In this document: in pieces, positions 9,961-20,778 of the stretch
How positions within the stretch are numbered: the stretch's first letter is position 1
Layout: every line of letters begins with the position of its first letter
Origin: Leptobrachium leishanense
Lineage: Eukaryota; Chordata; Amphibia; Anura; Megophryidae
Length of the DNA stretch: 64,000 bases
Direction of reading: 5' to 3'
NCBI GenBank assembly: GCA_009667805.1
Contig: CM019063.1
Span: 90,376,349 to 90,440,348, forward strand
The notes under the pieces: model-generated
What the model saw: the letters and a program-made list of their open reading frames with translations, nothing else
The model's database searches: none
Told to the model about the DNA's origin: nothing
Made by a program: the position numbers and the translations under genes

Positions 9961-11545
9961 AGACCGTTCGAGTCTTATGAACAACACACATTTCACCAAA
10001 GTCCTATCATTCAAGAGAGGATCCTAGGCACCACTCTCCTCACCGTTTCCTCTCCACTGTTGGAGAGATTGCAGTCCATGCAGGGTGCCGCTCCAGTCGA
10101 GGGGCCTCCTGGTAAACTGTTCGTGCCTAAAGAGGAAAGAGTACAGGTTATGATGGTCTATCATGATTCCAAACCGTTTGGGCATATGGGTTTAACAAAA
10201 ACCCTAGCCACTCTCGAAAAGAAGTTCTGGTGGGCAGGTATGTGAAAGGATGTCAAGGAATATATAGCTACCTGTGAGGTATGCTGTAGAAGCAAGAATC
10301 CTAAGACCTTACCCATTGGCTTATTACAACCATTGCCAATTCCTGAAAGACCATGGGCCCACCTATCTATGGACTTCAATACTGATTTGCCTTTGTCACA
10401 GGGAAATACAGTCATCCTTACTGTTGTGGACAGGTTTTCCAAAATGGTACATTTTGTGCCTCTGGCTAAGCTGCCATCCGCCAGTGAGCTGGTACCAGTA
10501 CTTGTCCAGAACATAGTTGGTGCTAACTTAACCAGAGCTGTTGTAAACTTACCAGAGCCATTATAGTCTATGGAGTTGTTAAGTTTACAACAGCTCTGGT
10601 TAAGTTAGCAGCAACTATGTAATACTGCCCTCCACGGGGTCCTTCTGGGAATTGTATCCGAGAAAGGGACCCAGTTCGTGTCTCGATTCTGGAGAGGGTT
10701 TTGCGACAACTTGGGCATCGAGCTCAGCTTCTCTTCAGCCTACCACCCTCAGACGAATGGGGCGGCTGAGAGAGCCAACCAAAACTTAGTACAATACTTA
10801 AGATGCTTAATTTCTGAAAACCAGAATGAGTGGTCAGATCGGTTGCCATGGGCCGAAGTTGCCCTAATTAAGTCGGTTAGTGAAACCACTGGTCACTCAT
10901 CCTTTCATACTGTGTTTGGATATGATCCTCCCATGCTCCCCTCTGACTTTCAGGGAACCGTCTTGCCTGCTCTTGACGAGCATCTGACGTTGTTAAAGGG
11001 GACATGGGAGAAGGTTAAGGAGATTATGGAGGCTAATATCAAAAAACAAAAGGAAAAAGCAGACAGACGAAGAAAGTCTGACCCCGTATATGTAGTAGGG
11101 ATAGGGTCTGGCTTTCCACCAGAAACATCAAGCTACTGGTTCCCTCCATGAAAATGGCCCCGAGATACATAGGTCCCTATAGGGTCATACGCAGAGTGAA
11201 CCCTGTGTCCTATGCCTTGGCATTACCCCCCTACTTACACATTCACAATGTGTTTCATGTTAGCCTACTTAATCCTCTTACATGTAACAGGTACACAAGA
11301 GTCTATGTTCCTCCTCCACCCATTCAGTCCCAGGGTGAAGAGTACAAGGTCCGTGTCATCCTGAAGTCCCGTGTGGTTAGGGTTGTTGTCCAGTTCCTGG
11401 AGGATTGGGAGGGTTATGGTCCTGAGGATAGGTCTTGGCTGCCATCCGGCGATATCCATGCGCCTCATTTGGTTCGCCAATTCCATGCGGCCCATCCTTC
11501 TGCGCCTGGGGGTCGTCCTGAGGCTGACTGTAGACGAGGGGTTCT
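9961..11545 (+). pseudogene. Gypsy-1 integrase and chromodomain region (broken)
   Basis: The N-terminal HHCC zinc site is visible (YHDSKPFGHMG then [10 protein letters not shown]), with a stop near 10243. The catalytic core shows [15 protein letters not shown] (first Asp) and [17 protein letters not shown]. It is then cut by a snap-back MITE at about 10513-10621 and resumes as IVSEKGTQFVSRFW and AYHPQTNGAAERAN. Relatives have an Asp in the SDRG-type motif, but here it reads SEKG, so the second catalytic residue is changed. After a shift near 11148 come KMAPRYIGPYRVI and a chromodomain-like end, FLEDWEGYGPEDRSWLPSGD. Confidence 0.87.
10513..10621. mobile_element. Snap-back MITE, copy 1
   Basis: An almost perfect palindrome. 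GTTGGTGCTAACTTAACCAG near 10515 pairs with CTGGTTAAGTTAGCAGCAAC near 10596-10615, with a short centre around CATTATAGTCTATGGAG. Two other copies are at 46683-46783 and 60054-60153. It lies inside the integrase gene of Gypsy-1. Confidence 0.85.
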
Positions 11546-12586
11546 GTGATGTCCTCTGCCCCCGAGGTGCTGCCTGAGGGTGTGGGCGCCCGGCAGCATC
11601 GCTGGCTGGCCGGGAGTACAAGCTGGCCGATCGGTGTCTGAAGGGGTGGGGCTTGGCATGATGACGCGGAGCTGCCGGCCTTAAATACAGGGTGCGAGTC
11701 TTTGCTCGTCGCCCTGACGTGGAGTAATTTTCCCGCATCGGCAGTTGACTCTTTTTCCTGTCTTCGTGTACTTTGAATTTTGTTGCCGATCGTTTGCATG
11801 TACGAGGACCTTGCTTTGTTAATTGACCTGGACTACCCACTGACGATTCTTGCGCTATACCCCTGTATGTTTGTTTGTGTTTTCATGCCTATGCTTAGCC
11901 GCATGTTTTCTCTTTGGAGATCTGCCCTTCAGCTTGCTCATTTAATCAACCTCCCGGTCTGCCTAACGAGTACAGAGTCTGGGTACACCATACCATGTAT
12001 GTGCTCAGTATATGGGTCTGTCTTTCAAGTTACTAGATCAGTCAAAAGTTCAAGTTGCTTGAGTAACGTCTGGTCTAATTGCAAAGCATATTGCACGATC
12101 TATGATTGTAGGCCTGCCCTGCAGGTTGTGCAGATCAAGTGATCTGTTTAAAACCAAGTCACAATACAGTAACCTAATCTCTAATCGTACCAATCAACCC
12201 TGCAGGTTGCTGAACACAGGGAGTACCTACTCTATATGGTTGAGAGCAATTATAAGAGTATTACCTCTGTTACAGATACTTCATGTACCCCGACCATTAT
12301 TAGTACCGATCTAAAGTATGCCAATAATCACGCTTTTCTTGAATCAAGTTCTGCTCATGTCTTAAGTCACTGTATCTATTTGTATATAGTTAAAGTGCTT
12401 TCACTCAGCAACCTCTTGGTCACGAAACCATTTGGTGCTGAGTGGTATTCAGGGTTTTGTATTACCTCCCTGGCTGGGGATTCTAGGTATTACAGTCTTT
12501 ATTGCTTTGAAATTTCGTATCATAGAAATCTGTCCATAAAGATCCAAACTACGCTGATCTGGGGTGAGCGCCATAGCATCCATTAC
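11545..12586 (+). repeat. Gypsy-1 3' LTR
   Basis: Starts TGTGATGTCCTCTGCC after a short purine-rich tract (GACGAGGGG), the likely polypurine primer, and ends CATTAC followed by GGATGG. A TTAAATA box lies near 11682. It lacks part of the internal duplication seen in the 5' LTR. Confidence 0.9.
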
Positions 12587-12777
12587 GGATGGGGGGAGAA
12601 GGGGATAAAAAAAACACTGGCATGCGTGCAATGAAAAAAAAAAAGCTGATAAGCCCTGCCGCCAGTCAGTGGACGCCGCTTACTGGACCCGCTGTTCACT
12701 GGACCTGCCGCTCAGTGGAACCGAGTTGAACGGGGGGAATGAAAAGAGGTGGGGGGCATAGCCAGCCAGCCTGCCCT
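12587..12777. other. Unassigned spacer, purine-rich
   Basis: A G/A-rich stretch with poly-A runs and the short direct repeats CACTGGACC and CAGTGGA. Nothing else is recognisable. Confidence 0.4.
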
Positions 12778-13668
12778 GGGAAGAGGAGCTGCTCATGGGA
12801 GCTTACAATCTAAGAGAGAAAGAGGAGCCCGCTGACAGGAGTTTACAATCTAAGGCTAGGGTCAGACGAGCGCGTTTTCTACGGACTGTGCGCCCATGCA
12901 GTACGGACACACTTTTTGACGGAAGACGCAGTAGTGGCCACACAGACCGTTTTTGTGACTGATGTTATTTTTGACGGATGTAGGAGGGAAAATAAATTAA
13001 AATGAAAAAACATTTTGTCAAAAATGCTGGACGTATAAATGCAGTCCATCTGACCATGTTCCATCACTCACACACAAAGCTATGTGGACGTGGTGCACTC
13101 CGCACGTCTGTCCTAGCGGTTCGATCTTCTTGCTAACCTGCGTCCATTTGCCACGTCCGTAGTGCGTCCGCACTTCCGTGCGGACGTACTTCGTGTGTGG
13201 GTCTTCATTGGTCGTGATTATCTGCTACCACGGACATACTAAAGTGCGGCTACACGGACGTTAACACTGCATTCGTCTGACCCCAGCCTTAGAGAGGGAA
13301 GAGGAGCCGCTGACAGGAGTCTACAATCTAAGAGAGAGAAGCGGAGCTGCTGACAGGAGCTTACAATCTAAAAGAGGGAAGAGGAGCCTCTGACAGGAGC
13401 TTACAATCTAAGAGAGGGAAGAGGAGCCTCTGACGAGAGCTTACAATCTAAGAGAGGGAAGAGGAGCCGCTGACAGGAGCTTACAATCTAAGAGAGGGAA
13501 GAGGAGCCCACTCACAGGAGTTTACAATCTAAGAGGGGAAAGAGCCGCTCCCGTGAGCTTACAATCTAAGAGGAGAATGAGGAGCCGCTCCCATGAGCTT
13601 ACAATCTAATAGGGAAAAGAGGAGCCGCTCCCATGAGTGTATAATCTAAGAGGGGAAGAGGAGCTGCA
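12778..13668 (+). repeat. 38-40-bp minisatellite (GAGCTTACAATCTAAGAG)
   Basis: The unit is GGAAGAGGAGCCGCTGACAG followed by GAGCTTACAATCTAAGAG, repeated about a dozen times with small changes (CCCATGAG in later copies). A MITE at 12854-13288 interrupts it; the CTTACAATCTAAG motif stands on both sides. The units are degenerate and there are no spacers, so it is not CRISPR-like. Confidence 0.9.
12854..13288. mobile_element. GGCTAGGGTCAGACGA MITE, copy 1
   Basis: Terminal inverted repeats are GGCTAGGGTCAGACGA at 12854 and, inverted, GGCTGGGGTCAGACGA ending at 13288. TAA precedes and TTA follows. The interior is full of ACGGACG, CGTCCG and GTGCGGAC words that pair with one another. Other copies are at 20353-20777 and 37115-37615. 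The ends resemble those of the Harbinger element at 33680 (GGCTGG next to TTAA), so a Harbinger link is possible but unproven. Confidence 0.8.
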
Positions 13669-13687
13669 TCACTATATATAAAATCGT

Positions 13688-13860
13688 ATTCTCCGTCTCC
13701 GCGCTGGATGCGTGCGTGTCCAGCACAGCCGGAGCAGATGCGCTCGCAGCCCTACCGGTCGGCTACGCGCGCATCCAGGAGAGCCAGATGCATGTGCAGT
13801 CCCACAGGTCAGCTGCGCGTGCATCCAGGAGAGCCGGATGTACGCGCAGACTGGCCTCCG
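13688..13860. repeat. GC-rich palindromic satellite, second block
   Basis: The same motif family as 2440-2655: GATGCGCTCGCAGCCCTACC, then GGTCGGCTACGCGCGCATCC, then CAGGAGAGCC, repeated with mutations. CpG-to-TpG changes are frequent (GATGCATGTGCAG), as expected for methylated, decaying DNA. Confidence 0.75.
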
Positions 13861-14005
13861 GCCAGGCTTAATGGCTAGTTGAAACATAAAGGGATATGCT
13901 ACCAAAATAAAGATGAGGCCAGTTTCAACAAGGCATGCAGTAATTTTAACCTGCATGACCATTGATAGCGTAGACAAACTTAACTTAGACAAAAGGGTTA
14001 AACCT

Positions 14006-14448
14006 AGGGCTGCAACTAACAATTATTTTCATAATCGATTAGATGGCCGATTAATCGATTCATCAGATGAAAGAAAAACATACGCAAATTGCATACCTGA
14101 CCACTTTAGCTTATTAGAGTTTACCTTTACAATAATTTCATGAACAAACTGTGCGGGTGAAAGGTCCATAGGTGGGAGTGAGTTTGGGCACAGGACTTGA
14201 CCCGAGTGTGAGAGGAAGTGTGTTTGGGCAAAAGACCAGACCTGAGAGTGGGAGGGCGCTTGTGGGAAGGGACTGGACCAAAATGAAGAGAATGGCAACT
14301 CCAGACCAAAGAGGGGGTGACAGGCAGGTTGAGGTGGTGGCACAAGATGAAGCAGAATCTGAGGCTATAACATTTAATTCAGTCTGACTCTAAACAGCTA
14401 GTGCTGTACTCAAATCAATTAATCGACAGCCGATGATATAATTACAGC
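14006..14448. mobile_element. hAT-like MITE (TAGGGCTGCAACTAA)
   Basis: The left end TAGGGCTGCAACTAACAATT runs on through TTCATAATCGATT. The right end, inverted, reads GGCTGTAATTATATCATCGG and then CTGTCGATTAATTG. Such GGGCTGCAACTAA ends with repeated ATCGATTAATC are known from fish and amphibian hAT-type MITEs. The right boundary and target duplication are unclear. Confidence 0.55.
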
Positions 14449-14480
14449 CAAATACAGAAATTAAGTATACAAATTTTCAC

Positions 14481-14930
14481 TAGGTATGTCCCGATAGAGC
14501 AGCGTTTCCCAAACCTGTCCTCGCGACCCACTAACAGGCCAGATATTGCAGATCATCTTGGGGAAATGCAGACTGAATCCTGCAATCACGAGAAGCAAAT
14601 TATATCACCTGTGCTGTGCTTCAGATATCTGGCAAACCTGGCCTGCCACCGGGTCCTGAGGACAGGTTTGAGAAACACTGTGATAGAGGTTCTCAAGCCC
14701 TTGACCCTTCAAACCGGATTCCTGACACTCTAGCAAAAACCTTCCTCCACCATGATCCATGAGCAGGCAAGAAGATGACGCGTCAACACAGATTTTGGGG
14801 TTCCAGCTGCCAGTCTGTCCTACATTTGTAGGACTCAAAGCTTGGACTGGCTTGATAAAGCCAAACCCCGATTCCCATAAAATGACAAGATTGGGTCCTG
14901 ATTTTTAATGATCTGACAAGGCCATCCCTA
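14481..14930. mobile_element. Non-autonomous hAT with nested MITE
   Basis: The ends TAGGTATGTCC and, inverted, TAGGGATGGCC are flanked by ATTTTCAC (14473-14480) and CTTTTCAC (14931-14938), an 8-bp duplication with one mismatch, the hAT signature. Another hAT MITE sits inside at 14500-14680. There is no coding content. Confidence 0.75.
14500..14680. mobile_element. hAT MITE (CAGCGTTTCCCAAACC), 181 bp
   Basis: The ends CAGCGTTTCCCAAACCTGTC and, inverted, CAGTGTTTCTCAAACCTGTC are the classic CAGNGTTTCCCAA type of Charlie-like hAT elements. Flanks CGATAGAG (14492-14499) and TGATAGAG (14681-14688) match in seven of eight bases. Confidence 0.88.
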
Positions 14931-15129
14931 CTTTTCACTATCAATACCCATACTGTGTAAGCATGTCAAATAAAAAACATTCAAGTGCCACAAGTAATAA
15001 CATACACTACAATCTAGAAAAACAAACAGTGAGTGGCTACATCAAAGAAACCAGGAATCTCAGCAGGAAATGTTCGGGTGCTCAATCAAGGAGTCCGCAA
15101 TCCAGAACATCAATCAAAAGGAAGATCGG

Positions 15130-16862
15130 ACACACTGAATTCTTGCTGCCATATCAATATTTATTCACTGCAATATGGGAGAAAATGCTACAACGTTTCG
15201 GCCAAAGTGTTAGTCATGTATAATACACACAATATCACTGGCATATTATATAGCTTAAAACTAATTAAAAAGTCCTAATTGAGAGGCAGGGCAAAATCAC
15301 AATTCCCTACAGATGTTAAATAGACCACTTCAAAGCAGAATAGAACTCAATAAATCACAAAAACCTATCCAAATTAAATTCTTTATTCAGCCCACTTGGC
15401 CATAGGGTATCTAATTTAAAAATATTTTTTTTCTCCTTTTTCAACAATAATGCCCTATCACCCCCCCCTCCCCCCCATCTCAATTGAGGGACCCGATCTA
15501 TAACTTGAAAGCGAAGTTGAGAAATAGCATGATTTTCCTTGCAAAAATGCTCTGGTATAGGTAAGTCAGTTTTGCTTGTTCGAATGGTAGATTTATGTTG
15601 AATAATTTTCTCTTTAATTTTCCTTGTGGTCTCACCCACATGGACATTTGATCAAGTAAATTACATATGTACTGTCACAAGTATAAAAATCTTTAATATT
15701 GTATTGTTCCCTTGTATGTGGGTGGGAAAATTTCTCCCCCTTAATAACTGCATTACAGCAACTGCAGGAAAGACGAGGAAAAGTCCAAATTTTTTGTGTT
15801 CCCAAGAATGTTTGGACCCTACCTACAGATGGACCCAAATTAGCTCTTACTAACTCATCCCTGAGATTTCTATTCCTTTGATAAGCAAATGTTGAAAGAG
15901 ATATAAATACTGTTATCATAGGAAAACCCCTATTAAGGATTCTCCAATTTTTTCTAATGATTGCATTAGCTCCTTGGCTAGCTGTTAAAGTTTGTGGTGA
16001 AAATAATTTTATCTAATGGATTTTTTTCTCTTATATCACGTGGAACAATAAGTTCTGAGCGATTCATCTGTAATGCCCTTACTTTTTCATCTTTCAATAA
16101 TTTTGCAGGATAGGACCGTTCAAAGAATTTATTCTCCATTTAATTCAATCTGATCCCCCTCAAATTCGGATCTACACATTACGTACCACCCTAGCGAATT
16201 GACTTCTAGGGAGCAATTTCAGCATATGATCTGGATGACAACTAGTGTAATGTAGCAAACTGTTCCGATACGTGGGTTTCACAAACAAATCACTGGTGAT
16301 TTTTAAATTATTTTTCTTCAATCGTAAATCAAGAAAGTAAATCTCACTATCACTAAACTCCATAGTAAATTGAATAGCAGGGGATACCTTATTGATCTCC
16401 TCCTGAAACAAAATGAGATCCTCCACATGGCCCCCCCTATGCCAAAAACATCATCGATATAACACCACCAAACTTTGGTGTGCTTTTTAAAAAGATCATG
16501 GGTATATATGAATATATATTTTCCTCAAAACAATTCATGAACAGATTGACATATGGGGGAGCCATATTAGATCCCATGGTCATACCCCGCAATTGCTGGT
16601 AGAGATTATCGCCAAAACAGAAAAAAAATCTTTTTTAACACCAATTCTAAGAGTTGAACAATGAATTGAATCTGTGCATGGGAGAAAGAACTTCTGTCCA
16701 AAGTCTCTGTAATAGCCTAAACACCCTCCTCATTAGGTATGGAGGTATAGAGGGTTACCACATCCCATGTGAAAAAATTGCAGAATCCACAATCTGCATA
16801 TTTTCATCTCCTCAGCATGTCCGAAGAATCGAGAATAAATGATCTGCACAATTTTACAAAGG
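15130..16862 (-). pseudogene. Penelope-like element, RT C-terminus and GIY-YIG endonuclease
   Basis: Read right to left this is the C-terminal two thirds of a Penelope-like element. It has the thumb-side RT with a YIDDVFGIG-like motif near 16445, FLDLRLKKNNLKI and a HYTSCHPDHMLKLLPRSQFA region, then a linker (AYQRNRNLRDELV, IYLIKCPCG). The GIY-YIG-type nuclease part follows: VGETTRKIKEKIIQHKSTIR and PEHFCKENHAISQLRFQVID. Several frameshifts and stops separate the pieces, and a poly-C/G run lies near 15463-15475. These elements copy RNA at nicked target ends using RT plus this nuclease. The right end meets an inverted second piece at about 16862. Confidence 0.85.
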
Positions 16863-16863
16863 G

Positions 16864-17318
16864 TTGATAAATCAGCAGATAAAGGTGGTTCGCTCATGGT
16901 CATGGACACGGTCAGCTTTGTGAAAGAAATCAATAGACAGTTGTCTGATGAAAGTACATATTGTGTTTGTGATCATAATGCTATAGTGAGGTTGGAAAAA
17001 GAAGTGGGATATGATTTTGGAAAAAGCTTGTTGTAATCAAATCATTGATGAAACCCTGAAAAAGTTTTTGAAGAAGGCAAATCCAGTAATCCCTGTGTTT
17101 TATGTACTCCCCAAATGCATAAAAGTCTGGTAAATCCTCCGGGGAGACCCATATTGGCAAGTACGGGTTCTGTTTTACAACCCATCTCTAATTTTTTGGA
17201 TCAGGTTTTTCAACCCTTTTTAAAATTGTGCAGATCATTTATTCTCGATTCTTCGGACGTGCTGAGGAGAGTTGAAAATATGCAGATTGCGGATTCTGCA
17301 ATTTTTTTCACATGGGAT
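16864..17318 (+). pseudogene. Penelope-like element, RT N-terminal part (opposite orientation)
   Basis: On the plus strand the N-terminal RT region is recognisable: SADKGGSLMVMDTVSFVKEI, then LPQMHKSL-like sequence (a stop and shift near 17036), PPGRPILASTGSV, and VFQPFLKLCRSFILDSSDVL. Its last about 108 bases (17209-17318) are a near-identical inverted copy of 16755-16862 in the other piece. The two pieces therefore face head to head and share an overlap. Together they cover most of one element. This is an arrangement typical of rearranged Penelope-like insertions. Confidence 0.82.
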
Positions 17319-19050
17319 GATCTGAGATAGTGTTTCACATCACTACACACATCCACAGTACATAACCTACAACAAAAGAAATGATCTGACTATTTAAGTA
17401 TCACCAGGCAGGTTTGTGATACAAACCAGTAGACTGGAAAAAGAATGGAAAAAAAATTGCTGGCTTTGTTTATGTGTTGAACTCTTCCTTTTGTATGCTT
17501 GAAAACCCACACTTCATAAATGTGATATGGTCAATGAGACCAGGATACAGTCCACTAAGTAGAGAGGATGTTGCAGGGAAGCTGCTAGATAAAGTATATG
17601 AAAGAGTGTATACAGGCCCACCTTCTCTGCGCTCTCAGCCGGCGTTTCGCCACGTGGCTGAGCGCCCAGACTTGAAAATAGCTAGCTTCGGCGCGAAGGA
17701 ACCACTTCACACCACGGCCAGTGTATCTCCGGCTTTTCTTGCATGGGCTAAAACGAAAGCCAAAAGACAGTTGCCTGCGCCTTGCAGAATCTCACAATTG
17801 CCCATCTAACTCAACCATTAAGAGACACTTTACTATGGTTCAGGTTATTCTGAAACAATGAGATTTATCTACAAAAGTAAAGCAGGATAGAACTGGTGTT
17901 TAGGTGCAAGCCACAAACAGCATTTTAGAATTTTCCACATTATCATTAACGCAACACTAAAGGGTCCATGCACTAAAGATGAAACTCCGGAGAATTGGCA
18001 GGAGAAGTGAAAATTCTAGGTCAAAATAGCCAAACCCGAAAATTCTCCCATTTATCTCACTTGGATTAATTCTCCCATTTATCTCACTTTCCAAATCGTC
18101 TATTTGGTCTGAATTGGTCAGTTCTTTTGAAGACATCTAACCACTAATCAAAACAAAAATTAAGTGAGGATCACTGAGCTTTTATAATGCATCTGAAATG
18201 CTTCAACAACCACATTGCTATTCTAGTTTTTTTCCCAATTCTGAAAAGCACAGCCAAGACTATTTTGTCTTCAGACTAATTGTTCATTGCGTGCTTTAGT
18301 AAGACTTAGGTGACAATGGCAAAAGAATTCATGTAATAGTACACGTTTTCCTTTTCTTGAATACCTTATAAAACTAAGACTATATATTTATATACCTTAA
18401 TGAGCTATTTAACAGTACAGGCCCACCATTCCTTATCTGGAATACTTGAGACGCCAATCATCCTGGATTTTTCTAGATTTCAGAAACCGTGAGAACCTAA
18501 TGTTTCAAGGGAAGGAGATGGATGTGGGAGAGGCAAATGCTCTCAGCAGCATTTCTTCATAGACGTGCTACTCAGAGTCCGACTCCGGGCAGCATGAAAC
18601 TCGCTGGGACTACCTAGAGGCGCCCAGCATTTACCATAGTCTGTTGCAAAGCTCGGGAGCTGAGTTCCTGATGGGCAGCGACCGTACAGAATGCCCCTAG
18701 TCTAGAATCACTAAAATTCAGACGGCTATGAAACCTGACCGTATTCTCCCCTGAATACATTAGCTCGAGGTGTAGGCTGGGGAATGTTTGGTGACATATA
18801 ATGGTGTGTGGTGTGACATAGTGTATTGATGAGTCTGTTTATTCCCCTTTTATTTTTGCTTTAAGGTTTAGGCATTAACCCCCAGTAGGGAAGGAGTTTT
18901 TGTTTTGATGCAGGTGTCCCTACAATTAAGGGATTAAACACCTCCTGCTTGAGGGAGGGCAAGAAATGAGAAGGATTCCCAGGCAGGGGAAAGATTAGAA
19001 GGGGAGAGAGATGAGACACCCAGAGAGGTGCTATGCCTGAGGTTGAAGAG
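17319..19050. other. Mostly unassigned intergenic sequence
   Basis: A GC-richer patch at 17620-17770 holds short inverted words (GGCGTTTCGCCACG). A relic mariner-type MITE lies at 17965-18140. The rest is AT-rich with no coding or structural signal that I can support. Confidence 0.45.
17965..18140. mobile_element. Relic of the CAGGGTTATTCAG MITE family
   Basis: Shares the internal words GGAGAATTGGCAGGAGAAGT, GAAAATTCTAGGTCAAAATA, TTCTCCCATTTATCTCACTT and TCTATTTGGTCT with the copies at 32964, 37161 and 45791. The ends are eroded. TTCTCCCATTTATCTCACTT is present twice. Confidence 0.6.
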
Positions 19051-20352
19051 TAGGGATGAGCTATTCGGTTCGATCAGTTCGGAGTTCGATTCGAACTTTG
19101 GCTGTTCGCAAGTTCGCAAACTTCGAACTTTTTGGCGTGTTCGGTTCGAGTTAAAATTTTTTTTTTAAAAAAAGTATAAAAAATGCTTAAAAAAATACAA
19201 AAAAATCTAGAAATAAAGAGACTCTTTACTGCAGAATATTATAAGCAACGGTTTATTAGATATTGAATTAAAAACTAATGTCTAGGTGCAAAGATTCTCA
19301 CCTCTAAATGACCTGTGCTCTCAAACGGCGTAAATAGGTGTTTAATTAGTGTTTGGAAATAACATGTGCTTCTAATTAGTCCGGTCTCATGAATTTGATA
19401 CATTGTATGCAGACTGGGAGTGCCAGGTGTCGTGTGGGTCTTTGATGGCGAGGTTTCTATACATCCTACAAATCTGCCACTTCACGGGCAGGTTATGGGG
19501 ACCTCCTAGGCACGATATTTGAAGGAATTTTTTGTTTTTATTTTTAACCCTTATTTTATGGAAAACTCACTGTTCCTTTAACCCTTTCACTGCTGAGGCA
19601 TTTCACCACTGTGTGCTGAGCTCATTTTTACCGCTTTCGCTCATCATGTTTAAACGTGATTTGAAGCCACATTTTATTATACGACCCAGACATATTATAT
19701 ATCGTTCTTTCCGGCAGACTCGGCAGATTCATAATATATCATTTTTATATGTATACGTCATGTTCTGAATGTATAGTATAACAAAAAATGCAATAAAACT
19801 TGAATTTTTAATCATCTGCAGCGTGTAAAGTGTTTTTTTCACCTTTTATCACATGAACATTTGCGGTTATATTTTCTATGGGGTGCGCTTGTAAAAAAAA
19901 TTGAAATGGGGACTTACTAAATTTTGTGGGGGGGAATTATGTGATTTTTAGCAAACGCACACCATAGAAAAAAATCATTAGTGCAGCATCATTGTTCACA
20001 TTATAATTGAAATGTGAACAATCTTGCTGCATTAATAAAAATAACACAAAAAAAGTTTTTTTTTATTTTTTTACTTTATACCTGATCATGTTGGGTACCA
20101 TTCGAAAGGCCATGCTCAGGCCTTTTGATTGACACCCTCCATGACCCCCTAGCTGCCACGGTTCTGGAGATATCGGGGTTCAAATGATTCTGGGCATCTA
20201 TGTGTTCCCCGGCTATCTGACGTCCTCACGCTTTGCGTGAGGACATCAGGCAGTGAGGGGGGACCCGGGGGCGGAGGCGCCATCCAAGATGGCAGCCCCC
20301 ACCGGAGATAGGCCGCATGGCGCCGAAGTGCGACCCGGTGCCTAAGGGGTAA

Positions 20353-20777
20353 GGCTAGGGTCAGACTAACGAATTTTTCGCGTTGTCCGTGAAAAAGTGC
20401 GTTCGAACGAATGGACGCATTTTTTCATGGAATACGCGATAGCAGTCATACGATGCGCATTTTCGTCCGTGATTTTGTACAGTTATCAATAAAACACTTT
20501 TTGCGTCTGGACGTGATGTTGGCCGGACATTAGCAGCGTCTGACATCTCCTAATCACACACACATGCCGCTAGCGGACGCAGCACACTCTGTACGTCAGT
20601 ACTAGCGGTTTGACGTTCTCAAAAAAATGCGTTCGTTTGCCACCTGCGTTGCGCGGCTGCACTTTCGTGCGGCCGTTCTTTGTATGCTGCCCGGCATTGG
20701 ATGTAATTTGCTGCTAGCGCGGCTGTGATTTAGTGCGGCTAAACGCACGTTAATACTGCGTTAGTCTGACCTTAGCC
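20353..20777. mobile_element. GGCTAGGGTCAGACGA MITE, copy 2
   Basis: The ends GGCTAGGGTCAGACTAACG and, inverted, GGCTAAGGTCAGACTAACG enclose 425 bp rich in GTGCGGC/GCCGCAC-like words, as in copy 1 at 12854. TAA lies to the left and TTA to the right. Confidence 0.82.
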
Positions 20778-20778
20778 T

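Larger units (their letters stand above)
5189..12586 (+). mobile_element. Gypsy-1: Ty3/Gypsy LTR retrotransposon, decayed
   Basis: A complete but degraded Ty3/Gypsy element: LTR (5189-6240), gag, protease, RT, RNase H, integrase with a C-terminal chromodomain-like region, LTR (11545-12586). The pol order RT-RNase H-integrase is that of Gypsy, and no envelope-like frame follows integrase. GGATGG precedes the left LTR (5183-5188) and follows the right one (12587-12592), a likely target duplication. Three later insertions interrupt it: a TTAA-flanked MITE in gag, a SINE in RT and a snap-back MITE in integrase. All reading frames also carry shifts or stops. Confidence 0.93.

Noticed and set aside
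11265..11840. 191-residue minus-strand frame over the Gypsy-1 3' LTR
   Set aside because: Antisense of the chromodomain and LTR; no motif.
12778..13668. CRISPR-like regular repeats
   Set aside because: Units are degenerate, contiguous and without unique spacers, and the setting is vertebrate. It is a minisatellite.
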